Source: Shewanella algicola (GTDB taxonomy: Bacteria > Pseudomonadota > Gammaproteobacteria > Enterobacterales > Shewanellaceae). Taken from it: a stretch of DNA of 64,000 nucleotides. The translations under genes were made by a program, and so were the position numbers. The DNA lies in contig NZ_BMQI01000013.1 of assembly GCF_014648035.1 (NCBI RefSeq), positions 1 to 64,000 on the forward strand. The letters are read 5' to 3'. Positions 48,798-60,584 of the stretch are shown piece by piece (positions within the stretch are counted from its first letter, which is position 1; the number at the start of each line of letters is the position of its first letter). Below the pieces are notes generated by a model. It was not told the origin of the DNA and did not search any database. It saw only the letters and a program-made list of their open reading frames with translations.

Positions 48798-49418
48798 TTA
48801 TTGCTTAGCAATTTTTAATAAATGTCGCTGTTCATCTAGCTTTGGTACATGCAATACAATGGTATCAACCAGCGAAAATCCTGCTGGCATTTGCTGTAAT
48901 TCTTGTTCACTTAACTGACCTTTTAAGGCGTAATAAATACCGTTTTCTTTTGGCAAATGATGACACCAGCTGAGCATATCTTGTATTGAGGCAAATGCTC
49001 GGCTTAATACGCCATCAAATTTATCTTCAGGTTGATAAGCCTCAACCCGGCTTTCTACAGAGGTAATATTATTAATTTTAAGTTCAAATTGAACCTGTTT
49101 TTGAAAGCGGATCCGCTTACCTAAACTGTCTAATAATACAAATTCTCTGTCTGGGTTCATAATGGCTAATGGGATCCCGGGTAAACCAGGTCCTGTGCCT
49201 ACATCAATAAAGCGATTTCCTTCAAGATAAGGAGAAACGGTTAAACTGTCCATAATATGACGGATTAACATTTGCTCAGGATCGCGCACCGAGGTGAGGT
49301 TATAGGCTTTATTCCATTTAGCGAGCATTTCAACAAAACCGATTAATTGTTTTTTCTGTAATTCAGTGGCCGATATTTTCATTTCAGCTAAATAGGTTTG
49401 GAGTTGCACAGATAACAC
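48798..49418 (-). CDS. rsmG: 16S rRNA (guanine(527)-N7)-methyltransferase
   Basis: Enzyme of 206 aa; E. coli RsmG is 207 aa. SAM-binding motif [15 protein letters not shown] and conserved [14 protein letters not shown]. The frame is open to 49475, but the GTG at 49418 has ACGAGG six bases upstream and gives the expected [12 protein letters not shown] start. It follows mnmG, as in most gammaproteobacteria. Confidence 0.93.
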   Translation of the reverse strand: MLSVQLQTYLAEMKISATELQKKQLIGFVEMLAKWNKAYNLTSVRDPEQMLIRHIMDSLTVSPYLEGNRFIDVGTGPGLPGIPLAIMNPDREFVLLDSLGKRIRFQKQVQFELKINNITSVESRVEAYQPEDKFDGVLSRAFASIQDMLSWCHHLPKENGIYYALKGQLSEQELQQMPAGFSLVDTIVLHVPKLDEQRHLLKIAKQ

Positions 49419-49476
49419 AGAAAGCCTCGTAAATTGCATGAACAGACGGCAGTTATTATGAAGCCGTAAAAGCACT

Positions 49477-49500
49477 AAGGGAAGCCTTATGGCTTCCCTT
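49477..49500. terminator. Hairpin between mnmG and rsmG
   Basis: Perfect 10-bp stem AAGGGAAGCC / GGCTTCCCTT with a four-base loop. There is only a weak T-rich tail on the minus strand. It may partly terminate mnmG transcripts or stabilise their ends. Confidence 0.5.
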
Positions 49501-49529
49501 GTGTTATTGAGTCGAAAAAATATCTGTAA

Positions 49530-51419
49530 TTATGCGCTTTTTCTCAATAAACCACGCTTTTTCAAGTGTACTAGTAGAATTGAGACAGCTGCAGGAGTAA
49601 TTCCTGATATGCGCGAGGCTTGTCCTACCGTTTCTGGTTTGTGGTTATTGAGCTTAGCGATAACTTCATTGGATAGACCTGGTACTTCTTTGTAATCCAG
49701 ATCTAACGGTAATAATGAGCTTTCATGACGCACGGCTTTATCAACTTCGTCTTGTTGACGTTGGATATATCCTGAGTATTTAACTTGAATTTGCACTTGC
49801 TCAGCAGCTTGTGGGTCTTCAAGACCTGGGCCAAAACCTTCTAATTGCATTAATTTACAGTAATCCATTTCAGGACGACGCAGTAAATCTTCAAAAGAAG
49901 CTTCGCGAGAAATTGGCGTATTCAATTGTGGATTAAGTACATCGAGCAATGGTGAGTTAGGGTGTACCCACTGTCCACGTAGACGTTGTAATTCCAGCTC
50001 GATCGACTCTTTTTTCTTACTGAATAATTCCCAACGACTATCGTCAACTAAACCAAGCTCACGGCCTTTTTCAGTTAATCGTAGATCGGCGTTATCTTCA
50101 CGTAGTAATAAACGATATTCCGCTCGGCTAGTAAACATGCGGTATGGTTCTTTAGTACCTAGAGTAGATAAATCGTCAACTAATACACCAAGATATGCTT
50201 CATCACGACGAGGACACCAAGTGTCTTTACCTTGCACTTGTAAAGATGCGTTCATACCCGCTAATAAACCTTGAGCACCGGCTTCTTCGTAACCTGTTGT
50301 GCCGTTGATTTGACCAGCAAAGAATAACCCTGCAATAGTTTTGGTCTCTAAAGAGTTTTTAAGATCGCGTGGATCAAAATAATCGTACTCGATTGCGTAA
50401 CCAGGACGAACGATTTCAGCATTTTCCATGCCTTTGATCGAACGCACTAAATTAAGCTGAACATCAAAAGGTAAACTGGTAGAAATACCGTTAGGGTAGA
50501 TCTCGTTAGTGCTTAAACCTTCAGGTTCAATAAAGATCTGGTGCGATGATTTATCCGCAAAGCGATGGATCTTATCTTCAATCGATGGGCAGTAACGAGG
50601 GCCAATACCTTCAATAACACCTGAATACATTGGGCTTCTGTCTAAGCCACCACGAATAATGTCGTGGGTTTTTTCATTGGTGTGAGTAATAAAACATGAA
50701 ATTTGTTTTGGATGCTGACTCACATCACCAATAAATGACATTACTGGCAATGGAGTATCGCCTTTTTGCTCTGTCATTTGTGAAAAATCAATGGTGTTAG
50801 CATCAATACGTGGTGGTGTACCTGTTTTTAAACGGCCAACACGGATGGGTAATTCACGTAAACGGTTTGCTAATGCAATGGCTGGTGGATCGCCTGCACG
50901 GCCACCGCTGTAATTCTGTAAACCAATATGAATTTTGCCACTTAAAAATGTGCCTGTGGTTAATACCACTGCAGGGGCTTCAAATGCCAAACCCATTTGA
51001 GTGACAACACCTATAACTTTATTATTTTCAACAACTAAGTCATCAACTGCTTGTTGGAAAATGCGTAAGTTAGGTTGATTTTGTAAAATGTGCTGAATTT
51101 TTTGACGATATAGTGCTCTGTCTGCTTGGGCACGAGTAGCACGAACAGCAGGGCCTTTGCTTGAATTTAATGTTCTAAATTGAATCCCGGCAAAGTCTGT
51201 TGCTGTTGCCATGGCTCCGCCTAATGCGTCGATCTCTTTAACCAAATGGCCTTTACCAATACCACCAATGGCGGGATTACAAGACATTTGACCTAGTGTG
51301 TCGATGTTATGGGTTAACAATAATGTTTTTGATCCCATTCTTGCTGCTGCGAGAGCTGCCTCAGTTCCGGCATGACCACCACCAACGACAATTACATCGA
51401 ACCGTTCATGAAAATGCAT
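49530..51419 (-). CDS. mnmG: tRNA uridine-5-carboxymethylaminomethyl modification enzyme MnmG (GidA)
   Basis: FAD enzyme of 629 aa that works with MnmE on wobble uridine 34. The FAD motif is [20 protein letters not shown], with [17 protein letters not shown] and [12 protein letters not shown]-terminal helical domain with [24 protein letters not shown] sequence that binds MnmE and tRNA. It lies next to the oriC-like region and is transcribed away from it, as in E. coli. Its partner mnmE is also in the window. Confidence 0.98.
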   Translation of the reverse strand: MHFHERFDVIVVGGGHAGTEAALAAARMGSKTLLLTHNIDTLGQMSCNPAIGGIGKGHLVKEIDALGGAMATATDFAGIQFRTLNSSKGPAVRATRAQADRALYRQKIQHILQNQPNLRIFQQAVDDLVVENNKVIGVVTQMGLAFEAPAVVLTTGTFLSGKIHIGLQNYSGGRAGDPPAIALANRLRELPIRVGRLKTGTPPRIDANTIDFSQMTEQKGDTPLPVMSFIGDVSQHPKQISCFITHTNEKTHDIIRGGLDRSPMYSGVIEGIGPRYCPSIEDKIHRFADKSSHQIFIEPEGLSTNEIYPNGISTSLPFDVQLNLVRSIKGMENAEIVRPGYAIEYDYFDPRDLKNSLETKTIAGLFFAGQINGTTGYEEAGAQGLLAGMNASLQVQGKDTWCPRRDEAYLGVLVDDLSTLGTKEPYRMFTSRAEYRLLLREDNADLRLTEKGRELGLVDDSRWELFSKKKESIELELQRLRGQWVHPNSPLLDVLNPQLNTPISREASFEDLLRRPEMDYCKLMQLEGFGPGLEDPQAAEQVQIQVKYSGYIQRQQDEVDKAVRHESSLLPLDLDYKEVPGLSNEVIAKLNNHKPETVGQASRISGITPAAVSILLVHLKKRGLLRKSA

Positions 51420-51509
51420 TATGCGACCTTTGATTGCTTAGAAAGTTAAATTCAATTTGTAACGTTATTTGAGCTGCGCATTTTAGCACTTGCTTGTCTG
51501 AACGTGAAT

Positions 51510-51876
51510 GATCATTTTTCATAGAATGATCAAGATGGGTTTGCTTAATAGATCTTAAGATCTTTATATAGATCTTTTTATTATGTTTATTATTAGGATC
51601 GCCATTTTCTGTTAGTAACTTTTATTTATATTTAAAATCAATAACTAATGAACTTTTAAACCTGTGATCTGATCGCGATCAAACTCAAGATAAGGTGGGG
51701 ATAGATCGGGTACTTATCCACAAGGGTGATCTTTAAGCAGATCGGGGTGTGAATAGTACAGAGTTATGATCGCTGAAAATAATAGCTTATCCACAAAGTT
51801 ATTATTTAAAATAGCAATTTGTGGATAAGGTAGATCTAAATTGTGAGTTGATCTTAGTTTATACAATAATAAGATC
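51510..51876. other. Probable chromosomal replication origin, oriC, between mnmG and mioC
   Basis: The interval has 16 GATC sites in 367 bp, a strong Dam/SeqA signature. Three perfect DnaA boxes are present: TTATCCACA at 51714-51722 and 51787-51795 on the plus strand, and its complement at 51820-51828. On the mnmG side is an AT-rich unwinding region with three GATCTT-led repeats (51551-51586). A possible IHF site, AATCAA-N4-TAA, begins at 51636. The order mnmG, AT-rich repeats, DnaA boxes, mioC and the gene directions are those of E. coli oriC. Confidence 0.82.
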
Positions 51877-51887
51877 GTATTTTATGC

Positions 51888-52331
51888 CTATTTAATTTTA
51901 TCCTGCCATTGTGATAACCACGCCAGTGCGGGCTCTTCGGGTACTGGATCTTGTTGAACATCAATTTGGATCTTATCCACAATGGTGTTTGATCCGTATT
52001 GTAATAACAGATCGATTATTTTTTCAGGGCCTTGGCAGAAAGTGTCATAGCTTGAATCGCCAATGGCACATAATGCATGCTGGATCCCGTTAAGATCAGG
52101 CATTTCTAACATTAATTGTTTATAAAAAGGCACTATATTGTCTGGAAGATCACCTGCTCCATGGGTTGAACTAACGATGATCCACATTGAAAAATCGCTT
52201 AATTGAGCTAATTGTGGATCTATAAACACCTCAGTATGGTGGTTTAATTGAGTTAATTGCTCTGCCATTTCATCTGCAACGTATTCTGAACTGCCCAATG
52301 TTGTACCCACTAATAATGCTATGTTTGCCAT
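51888..52331 (-). CDS. mioC: FMN-binding flavodoxin-like protein MioC
   Basis: Protein of 147 aa with a flavodoxin fold. The FMN phosphate loop is LVGTTLGSSEYVADEM, and the loops SSTHGAGDLPDN and ALCAIGDSSYDTFCQGPEK contact the flavin. In E. coli it supports biotin synthase and its transcription enters oriC. Here it also reads into the oriC-like region. Confidence 0.92.
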   Translation of the reverse strand: MANIALLVGTTLGSSEYVADEMAEQLTQLNHHTEVFIDPQLAQLSDFSMWIIVSSTHGAGDLPDNIVPFYKQLMLEMPDLNGIQHALCAIGDSSYDTFCQGPEKIIDLLLQYGSNTIVDKIQIDVQQDPVPEEPALAWLSQWQDKIK

Positions 52332-52444
52332 TTCTACTCCAAATTTTTGCTTAATCTGCTCGTTTAATCGTCAGCTTTATGTGCTTTAAGGTTATTTTAC
52401 TCGCTCAATTACGCTTAATGTTGGCTTATTTACACTTTTTAGTC

Positions 52445-52465
52445 CGAAATAAGTTGCTTATTTCG
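52445..52465. other. Hairpin upstream of mioC
   Basis: Perfect 9-bp stem CGAAATAAG / CTTATTTCG with a three-base loop, 114 bp upstream of the mioC start. It may end the fghA transcript together with the neighbouring hairpin. The rest of the 256-bp interval shows no gene. Confidence 0.45.
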
Positions 52466-52499
52466 CTCTTTTATCTCAGCAATATTTTTTAGCAATAAA

Positions 52500-52524
52500 A
52501 AAACGAGCCATAAAGGCTCGTTTT
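52500..52524 (-). terminator. Terminator of the fghA-adhC operon
   Basis: Stem AAAACGAGCC / GGCTCGTTTT with loop ATAAA, 63 bp past the fghA stop. Confidence 0.85.
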
Positions 52525-52587
52525 GAGTGTTTTTTAGCCCGTGCAGGCTAAATTATCGCTAAATCTTTGTGAAATATTAGCTCAGTA

Positions 52588-53433
52588 TTAGTTGGCCTTT
52601 AAATGTTTAGCATGAAAGCGCAGGTGTTGTTCAATAAACGTCGAAATAAAATAGTAGCTATGGTCATATCCTGGCTGCATTCTTAACTCGAGAGGATAGC
52701 CCTTTTGTTGTGCGACTTTTTCTAATGTATGAGGTTTTAATTGCTCATCTAAAAAGTTGTCATTACTGCCTTGGTCCACCAGCGCAGGCACAAATTGTTG
52801 ACTGTTTTGCATCAGCTCACAGCTATCATATTGTTGCCATTGCTGTTGATCATCGCCCAAATAACCGCGAAACGCTTTAATTCCCCATGGGCAATCCATA
52901 GGATTACAAATAGGGCTAAATGCCGATACACTGTTAAATTGGTTTGGATTTTTCAATGCAATTGTCAGTGCACCATGGCCGCCCATTGAGTGACCACTAA
53001 TACTGCGCTGCTTAGTTACCGGAAAATGCGCTTCGATAATTTCTGGCAGCTCAGACACCACATAATCAGACATTTTATAATGCTGATCGAAAGGTGGTTT
53101 GGTGGCATTGAGATAAAATCCTGCGCCTAAGCCAAAGTCATATGCACCATCTTTATCGTCGGCAACCCCTTCGCCACGCGGACTGGTGTCTGGCGCGACA
53201 ATGGCGATTCCAAGTTCTGCGGCAATGCGTTGTGCGCCTGCTTTTTGCATAAAGTTTTCGTCAGTACAAGTAAGACCTGACAACCAATACAAAACCGGTA
53301 CTTTTTTATTTTCTGCTTGCGGTGGCAAATAAATAGCAAAACGCATCGTGCAATTGAGCGCCGTTGACTGATGATGATATTGTTTATGCCAGCCACCAAA
53401 TGCTTTGGTGCTGCTGATATTTTCAATGGTCAT
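52588..53433 (-). CDS. fghA: S-formylglutathione hydrolase
   Basis: Esterase-D-type enzyme of 281 aa that hydrolyses S-formylglutathione to formate and glutathione, the second step of formaldehyde removal. Nucleophile Ser is in [12 protein letters not shown], and the His is in [30 protein letters not shown] is a family signature. It follows adhC by about 80 bp on the same strand. Confidence 0.95.
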   Translation of the reverse strand: MTIENISSTKAFGGWHKQYHHQSTALNCTMRFAIYLPPQAENKKVPVLYWLSGLTCTDENFMQKAGAQRIAAELGIAIVAPDTSPRGEGVADDKDGAYDFGLGAGFYLNATKPPFDQHYKMSDYVVSELPEIIEAHFPVTKQRSISGHSMGGHGALTIALKNPNQFNSVSAFSPICNPMDCPWGIKAFRGYLGDDQQQWQQYDSCELMQNSQQFVPALVDQGSNDNFLDEQLKPHTLEKVAQQKGYPLELRMQPGYDHSYYFISTFIEQHLRFHAKHLKAN

Positions 53434-53511
53434 GATGGGTCCTTATAAAATAAATGCAGTTAATTAAAAAATTAACTGCATTGTTATTTGACTTAAGATC
53501 TGCTTTTAGAC

Positions 53512-54678
<1,167 letters not shown>

Positions 54679-54689
54679 TTAACTAACAT

Positions 54690-54741
54690 CACTACAGTGT
54701 AGTGTATTTATCCATTATATTTGTTTATCATAAAATGATAA
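54690..54741. promoter_or_regulatory. Two palindromes in the adhC-LysR control region
   Basis: CACTACA-G-TGTAGTG (54690-54704) and TTATCAT-AAA-ATGATAA (54725-54741) are both perfect palindromes. They lie 48 and 40 bp from the adhC and LysR start codons respectively. They are the likely LysR binding and activation sites; which one is primary cannot be told. Confidence 0.6.
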
Positions 54742-54780
54742 TCAGCTGGTTTTGCAAATGACTTTTACGAGAATGCAATA

Positions 54781-55647
54781 ATGATGCAGTGGGAAGGAAT
54801 TTTTGAGTTTGTTGCGGTAGCAGAAACCGACAGTTTTACTGCAGCGGGAAAGCGGTTAAGTATTTCGACGGCACAAGTGAGCCGGCAAGTGAGTCAACTT
54901 GAAAACCGTTTAAACACTAAACTGTTTTATCGCACCACGCGTAAAGTGTCGTTAACCGAAGAAGGCTCAGTTTATTATCAGCATTGCCGCCAAGTGCTAG
55001 ACAGTCTTGATGAAGCTGAGCGGGCTATTTCAAGTTTAAAAGATAAACCTCAAGGCTTAATTAGGATGACTGCACCGGTGACCTACGGTGAAAATTTTGT
55101 CATGCCGGTTGTTATCGATTTTATGCAGCAATATCGTGATATTGAGGTGGTGTGTGAGTTAACTAATCGCCAACTCGATTTAGTGGAAGGTGGTTTTGAT
55201 TTAGCCATTAGGTTAGGGCGGTTATCTAATTCGTCAATGATGGCTAAACGCTTAACTAATCGAAGCCAATATGTGTGTGCTGCACCAAGTTATATTGCTC
55301 AGTTTGGTACGCCTTATACTTTGTCGGAACTGAGCCAGCATAATTGTTTAATTGGCAATCAGTCGCATTGGAATTTTATTGATCAGGGCAAGTCTAAAGC
55401 GGTTAAGGTACATGGGTCGTTGAGTTGTAGCAGTGGTTTAAGTTTATTGTCTGCGGCCATTAAGGGGTTGGGGATTGTGCAATTGCCCGGTTATTACGTT
55501 AATGATGCAATTGAAGCTGGACAGCTAGTGGTGTTACTCGCGCCATATCAACAACCTAAAGAAGGTATTTGGGCTTTGTACCCACACAACCGCCATTTGT
55601 CACCCAAAGTACGATTGCTAGTGGATAAATTAGCCCAAGAGTTGTAA
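54781..55647 (+). CDS. LysR-family transcriptional regulator
   Basis: Protein of 288 aa. The N-terminal winged helix includes SFTAAGKRLSISTAQVSRQVSQLE. The effector domain has APVTYGENFVMP and LVEGGFDLAIRLG. It is divergent from adhC-fghA, as is common for regulators of glutathione-dependent formaldehyde oxidation. Its stop codon abuts the stop of the convergent exonuclease gene with no base between. Two in-frame ATGs overlap at the start. Confidence 0.9.
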   Translation: MMQWEGIFEFVAVAETDSFTAAGKRLSISTAQVSRQVSQLENRLNTKLFYRTTRKVSLTEEGSVYYQHCRQVLDSLDEAERAISSLKDKPQGLIRMTAPVTYGENFVMPVVIDFMQQYRDIEVVCELTNRQLDLVEGGFDLAIRLGRLSNSSMMAKRLTNRSQYVCAAPSYIAQFGTPYTLSELSQHNCLIGNQSHWNFIDQGKSKAVKVHGSLSCSSGLSLLSAAIKGLGIVQLPGYYVNDAIEAGQLVVLLAPYQQPKEGIWALYPHNRHLSPKVRLLVDKLAQEL

Positions 55648-56265
55648 TCAACAAGCCATAGTTTGGTAGTAGCGGTTTATTTGAGCTTTGGGCAGGCTAG
55701 ATATTTTATTGATAATATCTAAGGTTATCTGGTGCTGCGGCAGTTGCTGTTGCAGTACGTCGAGTTGATGTAACCAAAGGTAACTGGTCATGGTAGCGTC
55801 AGCTAAGGCGCGGTGAAACACACCGTTGTTAGGTAATTGGTGGTAACTCACTAACGTGCCAAGCTTATGATTGGGGGCATCTTGGCTTATACGACGAGAT
55901 AACAACAGTGAGCAAGCAAATTGGCCGGTGTAGTGCAGCTTATTATGTTTGAATTCGGCATCTAAGAATTTTTTATCAAAGCTTGCGTTGTGCGCGACTA
56001 AATTAAATCCATCAATAAACTTGGCAAATTTTGCCATCACTTCTTTAGATGATGGCGCATGTTTGAGCATGCTATTGCTAATACCTGTGTACTGCTCAAT
56101 AAAGCTATTTACCCGTTTACCTGGGTTTATTAACTCTTGAAAAGTGTCCACTATTTGGCCATCAACTAGCTTTACCGCACCAATTTCAATGGCTCTGTCA
56201 CCATTATCGGGTGATAAACCTGTGGTTTCAAAGTCGAGTACAACGATTTGATTAGCCAATGTCAT
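55648..56265 (-). CDS. DEDDh 3'-5' exonuclease, DNA polymerase III epsilon-like
   Basis: Protein of 205 aa. Exo I motif VVLDFETTGLSP, Exo II NLVAHNASFDKKFLDAEF and Exo III HRALADATMT supply the DEDDh metal ligands. It is not the true epsilon subunit (no clamp motif or alpha-binding tail was identified), and resembles stand-alone epsilon-like exonucleases of proofreading or repair. Convergent with the LysR gene. Confidence 0.87.
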   Translation of the reverse strand: MTLANQIVVLDFETTGLSPDNGDRAIEIGAVKLVDGQIVDTFQELINPGKRVNSFIEQYTGISNSMLKHAPSSKEVMAKFAKFIDGFNLVAHNASFDKKFLDAEFKHNKLHYTGQFACSLLLSRRISQDAPNHKLGTLVSYHQLPNNGVFHRALADATMTSYLWLHQLDVLQQQLPQHQITLDIINKISSLPKAQINRYYQTMAC

Positions 56266-56320
56266 GTGTTTCTTCCTACTGAGCTATACACGATTTACCA
56301 ATGCATTACTTACCGATACA

Positions 56321-57682
56321 CTATTTACCTATACAGAATGAACTAAAGATTTTGCCGAGTAGGTCATCTGAAGTGAATTTACCAGTAATTTCAGATAGCG
56401 CCATTTGGCACATGCGTAACTCTTCTGCCAGTAACTCTCCGGCGAGATACACTTCAAGCTGTTCTTTACCCAGTTGTAAGTGACTTGCGGCTAAATCTAA
56501 CGCTTCTAAATGACGACGGCGTGCAATAAAACCGCCTTCTAGATTACTTTGATAACCCATTAATGACTTAAGGTGTTGCTTTAACTCTTCAACTCCTAGG
56601 CCGGTTTTCGCTGATATACGGTAAACATCGTATCCTTGCTCTTGCGACATTTCGAGGGGTTCACCGGTTAAATCGGCTTTGTTACGCACTACCGTTACAC
56701 CCAGTCTTGAAGGTAAACGGTCAATAAAATCGGGCCAAATGTCATGTGGGTCAACGGCATCTGTCGTCGTACCATCAACCATAAACAAGACTCTATCGGC
56801 ACTCGCTATTTCTGCCCAAGCGCGCTCAATACCGATTTGCTCAACCGTATCTGTGGTATCACGTAATCCTGCTGTGTCGATAATGTGCAGCGGCATACCA
56901 TCAAGGTGTATGTGTTCACGCAGTACGTCACGGGTGGTGCCAGCTATTTCTGTAACAATGGCAGACTCTTTACCTGCAAGGGCATTCAGTAAACTTGATT
57001 TACCGGCATTAGGACGCCCAGCTATGACGACTTTCATGCCTTCGCGAATAATTGAACCTTGCTTGGCACTGGCTTGAACGGTAGTGAGCTTGTCGATAAT
57101 CCGATATAAGGCATTAGCAATTTTACCATCCGATAAAAAGTCGACTTCTTCATCAGGAAAATCAATCGCGGCTTCTACGTATAAACGTAGGTTAGTGACT
57201 TGCTCTACTAGCTCATGAACTTCTTTAGAAAATTCACCTTGCAGTGATTGCAAAGCACTTTTTGCCGCTTGCTCACTGGTAGCATCAATTAAATCGGCAA
57301 TCGCTTCTGCTTGAGTTAAATCGAGCTTGTCGTTCATAAAGGCTTGTTCGCTAAACTCACCGGGTTTAGCAATACGGATGCCATCGATTTCCATGACGCA
57401 TTTAATCAACATATCAAGTACTATCTGGCCACCATGACCTTGCAGCTCTAATACATCTTCGCCAGTAAATGAGTTTGGACCTTTAAAAAATAGCGCAATA
57501 CCCTGATCAATAACGTGACCATCGTGGCTATTAAAATCACAATATTCGGCGTAACGGGTTTTAGGCACATGACCAATAATAGCGTTGGCTACATTGGCAG
57601 CGAGATTGCCAGATACACGAATGATACCCACTCCACCACGTCCTGGTGCTGTTGCTTGCGCTACGATAGTGTCTGTTGTCAC
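56321..57682 (-). CDS. mnmE: tRNA modification GTPase MnmE (TrmE)
   Basis: Protein of 453 aa. The N-terminal THF-binding domain ([21 protein letters not shown]) precedes a helical domain interrupted by a G domain with [23 protein letters not shown] and RNKAD. The C-terminal Cys motif FCIGK is present. It forms the modification complex with MnmG, encoded at 49.5 kb. It starts upstream of the yidC terminator. Confidence 0.98.
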   Translation of the reverse strand: MTTDTIVAQATAPGRGGVGIIRVSGNLAANVANAIIGHVPKTRYAEYCDFNSHDGHVIDQGIALFFKGPNSFTGEDVLELQGHGGQIVLDMLIKCVMEIDGIRIAKPGEFSEQAFMNDKLDLTQAEAIADLIDATSEQAAKSALQSLQGEFSKEVHELVEQVTNLRLYVEAAIDFPDEEVDFLSDGKIANALYRIIDKLTTVQASAKQGSIIREGMKVVIAGRPNAGKSSLLNALAGKESAIVTEIAGTTRDVLREHIHLDGMPLHIIDTAGLRDTTDTVEQIGIERAWAEIASADRVLFMVDGTTTDAVDPHDIWPDFIDRLPSRLGVTVVRNKADLTGEPLEMSQEQGYDVYRISAKTGLGVEELKQHLKSLMGYQSNLEGGFIARRRHLEALDLAASHLQLGKEQLEVYLAGELLAEELRMCQMALSEITGKFTSDDLLGKIFSSFCIGK

Positions 57683-57708
57683 GGTAAATACCTGCTAAAT
57701 CATTAAAG

Positions 57709-57738
57709 GAAAAGGCGGCCTATTAAGCCGCCTTTTTT
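57709..57738 (-). terminator. Terminator of the rpmH-yidC operon
   Basis: Stem AAAAGGCGGC / GCCGCCTTTTTT with a seven-base loop, about 42 bp after the yidC stop. Confidence 0.9.
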
Positions 57739-57779
57739 ATTCATTTAACTTTTGAATAAGTTAACTGTTGAGCTTGGGC

Positions 57780-59408
57780 TTATTTTAAGCCTTTTTTCTC
57801 TAAACCTGCATAAATAATCTTTTGCTGGGTAATAGCCACTAAGTTACCGACTAACCAGTAAAGTACCAGACCTGCTGGGAACCATAAGAAGAATACGGTA
57901 AAGATAACTGGCATCCACTGCATCATTTTAACTTGCATTGGGTCCATAGTCGGTGCCATTGGCTGCATTTTCTGCATCAAGAACATTGATACACCCATTA
58001 ACAATGGTAATACGTAGTAGGGATCTTGTACTGACAAGTCATCAATCCATAGCATGAATGGCGCGTGGCGTAATTCATAGCTTTCAAGTAATACCCAGTA
58101 TAATGCGATGAAGATTGGCATCTGTAGCAAAATAGGTAAGCAACCGCCCATTGGGTTTACTTTCTCTTTTTTGTACAGTTCCATCATGGCTTGACCCATC
58201 TTTTGACGGTCATCACCAAAGCGCTCTTTCATCTCAGCTAATTTTGGCTGTAGGTTACGCATTTTAGCCATTGAGCTGTATTGTGCTTTAGTCAATGGAT
58301 ATAACAAACCACGTACCGTTAGGGTGATTAAAATAATCGCCATACCCCAGTTACCCACAAATGATTGATAGAACATCAATAACCAGTGAATAGGTATTGC
58401 TAACCACCACAAGAAACCATAATCAACCACTAGGTTTAAGGTTTCAGAGATAGCTGAAAGGGCTTCTTGGTTTTTAGGGCCAACATAAAATTGTGAACTA
58501 ATTTTTTGTGTTGCGCCTGGTGCAATATCATATAACGCGCCACGGAAACCGATGTTAGCTAAACCACCAGCACTCACACTTGAGAAAATGGTGTTTGAGT
58601 CAGTTGCTGGCGGAATCCAAGCTGATACGAAGTAATGCTGTAACATTGCAGCCCAACCACCTAGTGTTACTTTACCTAGGTTTTTGTCTGCCATGTCTTC
58701 AAAGTCATACTTTTCGTAGCGAGTATCTTGAGTTGAGAATGCCGCACCACGATAGGTTGGCATCATCATGCTGCTTTCAGATTCTTTGATGGATTGTTTA
58801 ATTTGACCATACATTTGCACTTGTAATGCAGTATCTGAAGTGTTGCTAATATTGTAATCAACGCCAACATCATATTGACCACGGGTAAACGTAAAGGTTT
58901 TTACGTAAGTCACACCGTTGTCAGCAGTAAAAGTTAATGGCACTGATAATGTGTCTTGACCGTCTGCTAATGTATAAGAGGTATTTTGCGCGGCAAAGGC
59001 GGCACGACCTTTAGCGCTACTATCAATGCCGTCGCGGCCGATTAAACCACTTTGTGCGATATAAGTGTGGTCGTTGGTTTGTTCAAGAATGACAAACGGG
59101 TCATCTTTATCAATCTCAACTTTATGCGCAACCAATGCGGCATAAACGATGTCACCACCGACAGGGCTGATTTTGATATCAAGCTGGTCAGTTTTAACGG
59201 TAATTAAGTTCTTGGTTGCAGGCATATCCACTGGCATACCAGTTGAGTCTGCTTCAGGAACGTCTGCGCCGTTAATCGTCGCTGCGTTTGTTTGGGTAAC
59301 AGTTTGTTGTGCTACCGGTTGTGGTGCTTTATCTGTTTGCCATTGCTGCCACATTAAAAAGCTGACAAACAACAAACCGATTAGCAATATATTGCGTTGA
59401 GATTCCAT
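57780..59408 (-). CDS. yidC: Membrane protein insertase YidC
   Basis: Protein of 542 aa. N-terminal helix ([17 protein letters not shown]), a large periplasmic beta domain, and a C-terminal five-helix core with [21 protein letters not shown] and [22 protein letters not shown]. Normal gammaproteobacterial length. Last gene of the rpmH-rnpA-yidD-yidC unit. Confidence 0.98.
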   Translation of the reverse strand: MESQRNILLIGLLFVSFLMWQQWQTDKAPQPVAQQTVTQTNAATINGADVPEADSTGMPVDMPATKNLITVKTDQLDIKISPVGGDIVYAALVAHKVEIDKDDPFVILEQTNDHTYIAQSGLIGRDGIDSSAKGRAAFAAQNTSYTLADGQDTLSVPLTFTADNGVTYVKTFTFTRGQYDVGVDYNISNTSDTALQVQMYGQIKQSIKESESSMMMPTYRGAAFSTQDTRYEKYDFEDMADKNLGKVTLGGWAAMLQHYFVSAWIPPATDSNTIFSSVSAGGLANIGFRGALYDIAPGATQKISSQFYVGPKNQEALSAISETLNLVVDYGFLWWLAIPIHWLLMFYQSFVGNWGMAIILITLTVRGLLYPLTKAQYSSMAKMRNLQPKLAEMKERFGDDRQKMGQAMMELYKKEKVNPMGGCLPILLQMPIFIALYWVLLESYELRHAPFMLWIDDLSVQDPYYVLPLLMGVSMFLMQKMQPMAPTMDPMQVKMMQWMPVIFTVFFLWFPAGLVLYWLVGNLVAITQQKIIYAGLEKKGLK

Positions 59409-59411
59409 AGC

Positions 59412-59666
59412 CTATTTATTACACCTGTCATTTTTAGGGGGGACGGGATCACTACCGCCGGGATGTAAAGGGTGACATTTTAATATGCGTTTGATTGCAA
59501 ACCAACTACCTTTCACTGTTCCGTGCGTTTTTATTGCTTCAATCGCATAATAAGAACAAGTTGGATCGAACCGACACTTCGGTCCCAGTAAAGGGCTTAT
59601 AAAAATTTGATAACCACGGATAACCGTAGTTGCTAGCCATTGTAACGGCGACTGAGTTTTCGCCAT
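59412..59666 (-). CDS. yidD: Membrane protein insertion efficiency factor
   Basis: Protein of 84 aa with [25 protein letters not shown] and the C-terminal [13 protein letters not shown] signature. It overlaps the end of rnpA by 34 bp and precedes yidC by 3 bp, the conserved arrangement. Confidence 0.95.
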   Translation of the reverse strand: MAKTQSPLQWLATTVIRGYQIFISPLLGPKCRFDPTCSYYAIEAIKTHGTVKGSWFAIKRILKCHPLHPGGSDPVPPKNDRCNK

Positions 59667-59989
59667 AGCTTTTCTATCAACTTATGTAGTTCTGCATTTT
59701 CCATTTCCATCACGCCATTTCTGACTAATACTACGATATCAATGTTAGGGATGTCGTGTTGATGTAAACGAAAACTATCTCTTATCACGCGTTTAATGCG
59801 ATTACGTTGGTTAGCACGTTTTACAAAACGTTTGGCCACAGTTAATCCTAAACGAGGATGTTGCTCAGAATTTGGAATAGCGAGCAGAGTTATTTCAGCA
59901 GAGGATGCTTTGATTGGATTGGAGAATACAGATTTAAATTGCGCGGGAGTTAACAAACGTAACTCCCGCGTAAAGGTATAGCTAGTCAC
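59633..59989 (-). CDS. rnpA: Ribonuclease P protein component
   Basis: Basic protein of 118 aa. The RNP motif [18 protein letters not shown] binds RNase P RNA. The start is GTG at 59989, 12 bp after the rpmH stop, giving [13 protein letters not shown]. It overlaps yidD by 34 bp. Confidence 0.95.
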   Translation of the reverse strand: MTSYTFTRELRLLTPAQFKSVFSNPIKASSAEITLLAIPNSEQHPRLGLTVAKRFVKRANQRNRIKRVIRDSFRLHQHDIPNIDIVVLVRNGVMEMENAELHKLIEKLWRKLSRRYNG

Positions 59990-60001
59990 CTAGTTATCTA
60001 C

Positions 60002-60139
60002 TTACGCAGATAAACGAGCGCGACCTTTCGCACGACGACGTGCAAGCACCTTACGGCCGCCTACAGTGGCCATACGAGCGCGGAAGCCGTGAGAACGCTT
60101 GCGCTTCAGGTTGCTAGGTTGAAAAGTACGTTTACTCAT
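60002..60139 (-). CDS. rpmH: 50S ribosomal protein L34
   Basis: Very basic protein of 45 aa that starts [20 protein letters not shown] and ends in the [10 protein letters not shown] tail. Start ATG at 60139. First gene of the rpmH-rnpA-yidD-yidC operon, with a clear promoter 75-100 bp upstream. Confidence 0.97.
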
Positions 60140-60211
60140 GATGGCAATCCGTCTTTGTTAGTGAATTTACCTTATCTCCAAAATTAGAGGTAAGGGCAAA
60201 AAAGAGGCCGA

Positions 60212-60240
60212 ATTGTAATCACTTTAATTACTATCGTCAA
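60212..60240 (-). promoter_or_regulatory. Promoter of rpmH
   Basis: On the minus strand TTGACG, a 17-bp spacer and TACAAT. The transcription start would be about 65 bp upstream of rpmH. It points away from dnaA. Confidence 0.75.
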
Positions 60241-60312
60241 TAACGAAAGTGGTTATATGATGAATTTCTGCCAATCTTTCTTTGATGGTGAAAGCTTATA
60301 AGCACCAGAAAA

Positions 60313-60537
60313 TGTGGATAAGTCTGTGTACAGACACTACATCTTGTGGATCTTTGCTTGTTTTCCTAGATCAAAGCTGGCGTATTATAGATCAATGTGG
60401 ATCGGTTAATAAAGCTGGATTTGCATCAAATTTACAATTAATGGATCGATTTTGATCTTTCATGATCCCAGATATCCACATAGAATGATCCCGCTGGGGA
60501 TAAATCTGTTTTTAAGGATAGCGATCATTGTGATCTC
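60313..60537 (+). promoter_or_regulatory. dnaA control region with DnaA boxes and dense GATC sites
   Basis: Ten GATC sites fall in 187 bp (60349-60535). DnaA-box-like sites are TGTGGATAA (60313-60321, perfect), TGTGGATCT (60346), TGTGGATCG (60397) and ATATCCACA (60472). This fits autoregulation of dnaA by DnaA and sequestration by SeqA. In many bacteria this rpmH-dnaA interval is itself oriC, so it is a second origin candidate. Confidence 0.6.
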
Positions 60538-60584
60538 CCTATAGAATACACCTCCTTTGACTAAAGATATTTGGGGATAAATAA

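Noticed and set aside
46828..52331. Search for a parS site near parAB
   Set aside because: No sequence close to a TGTTTCACGTGAAACA-type palindrome was noticed by eye around parAB, oriC or the dnaA region; a computed search would be needed to exclude a degenerate site.
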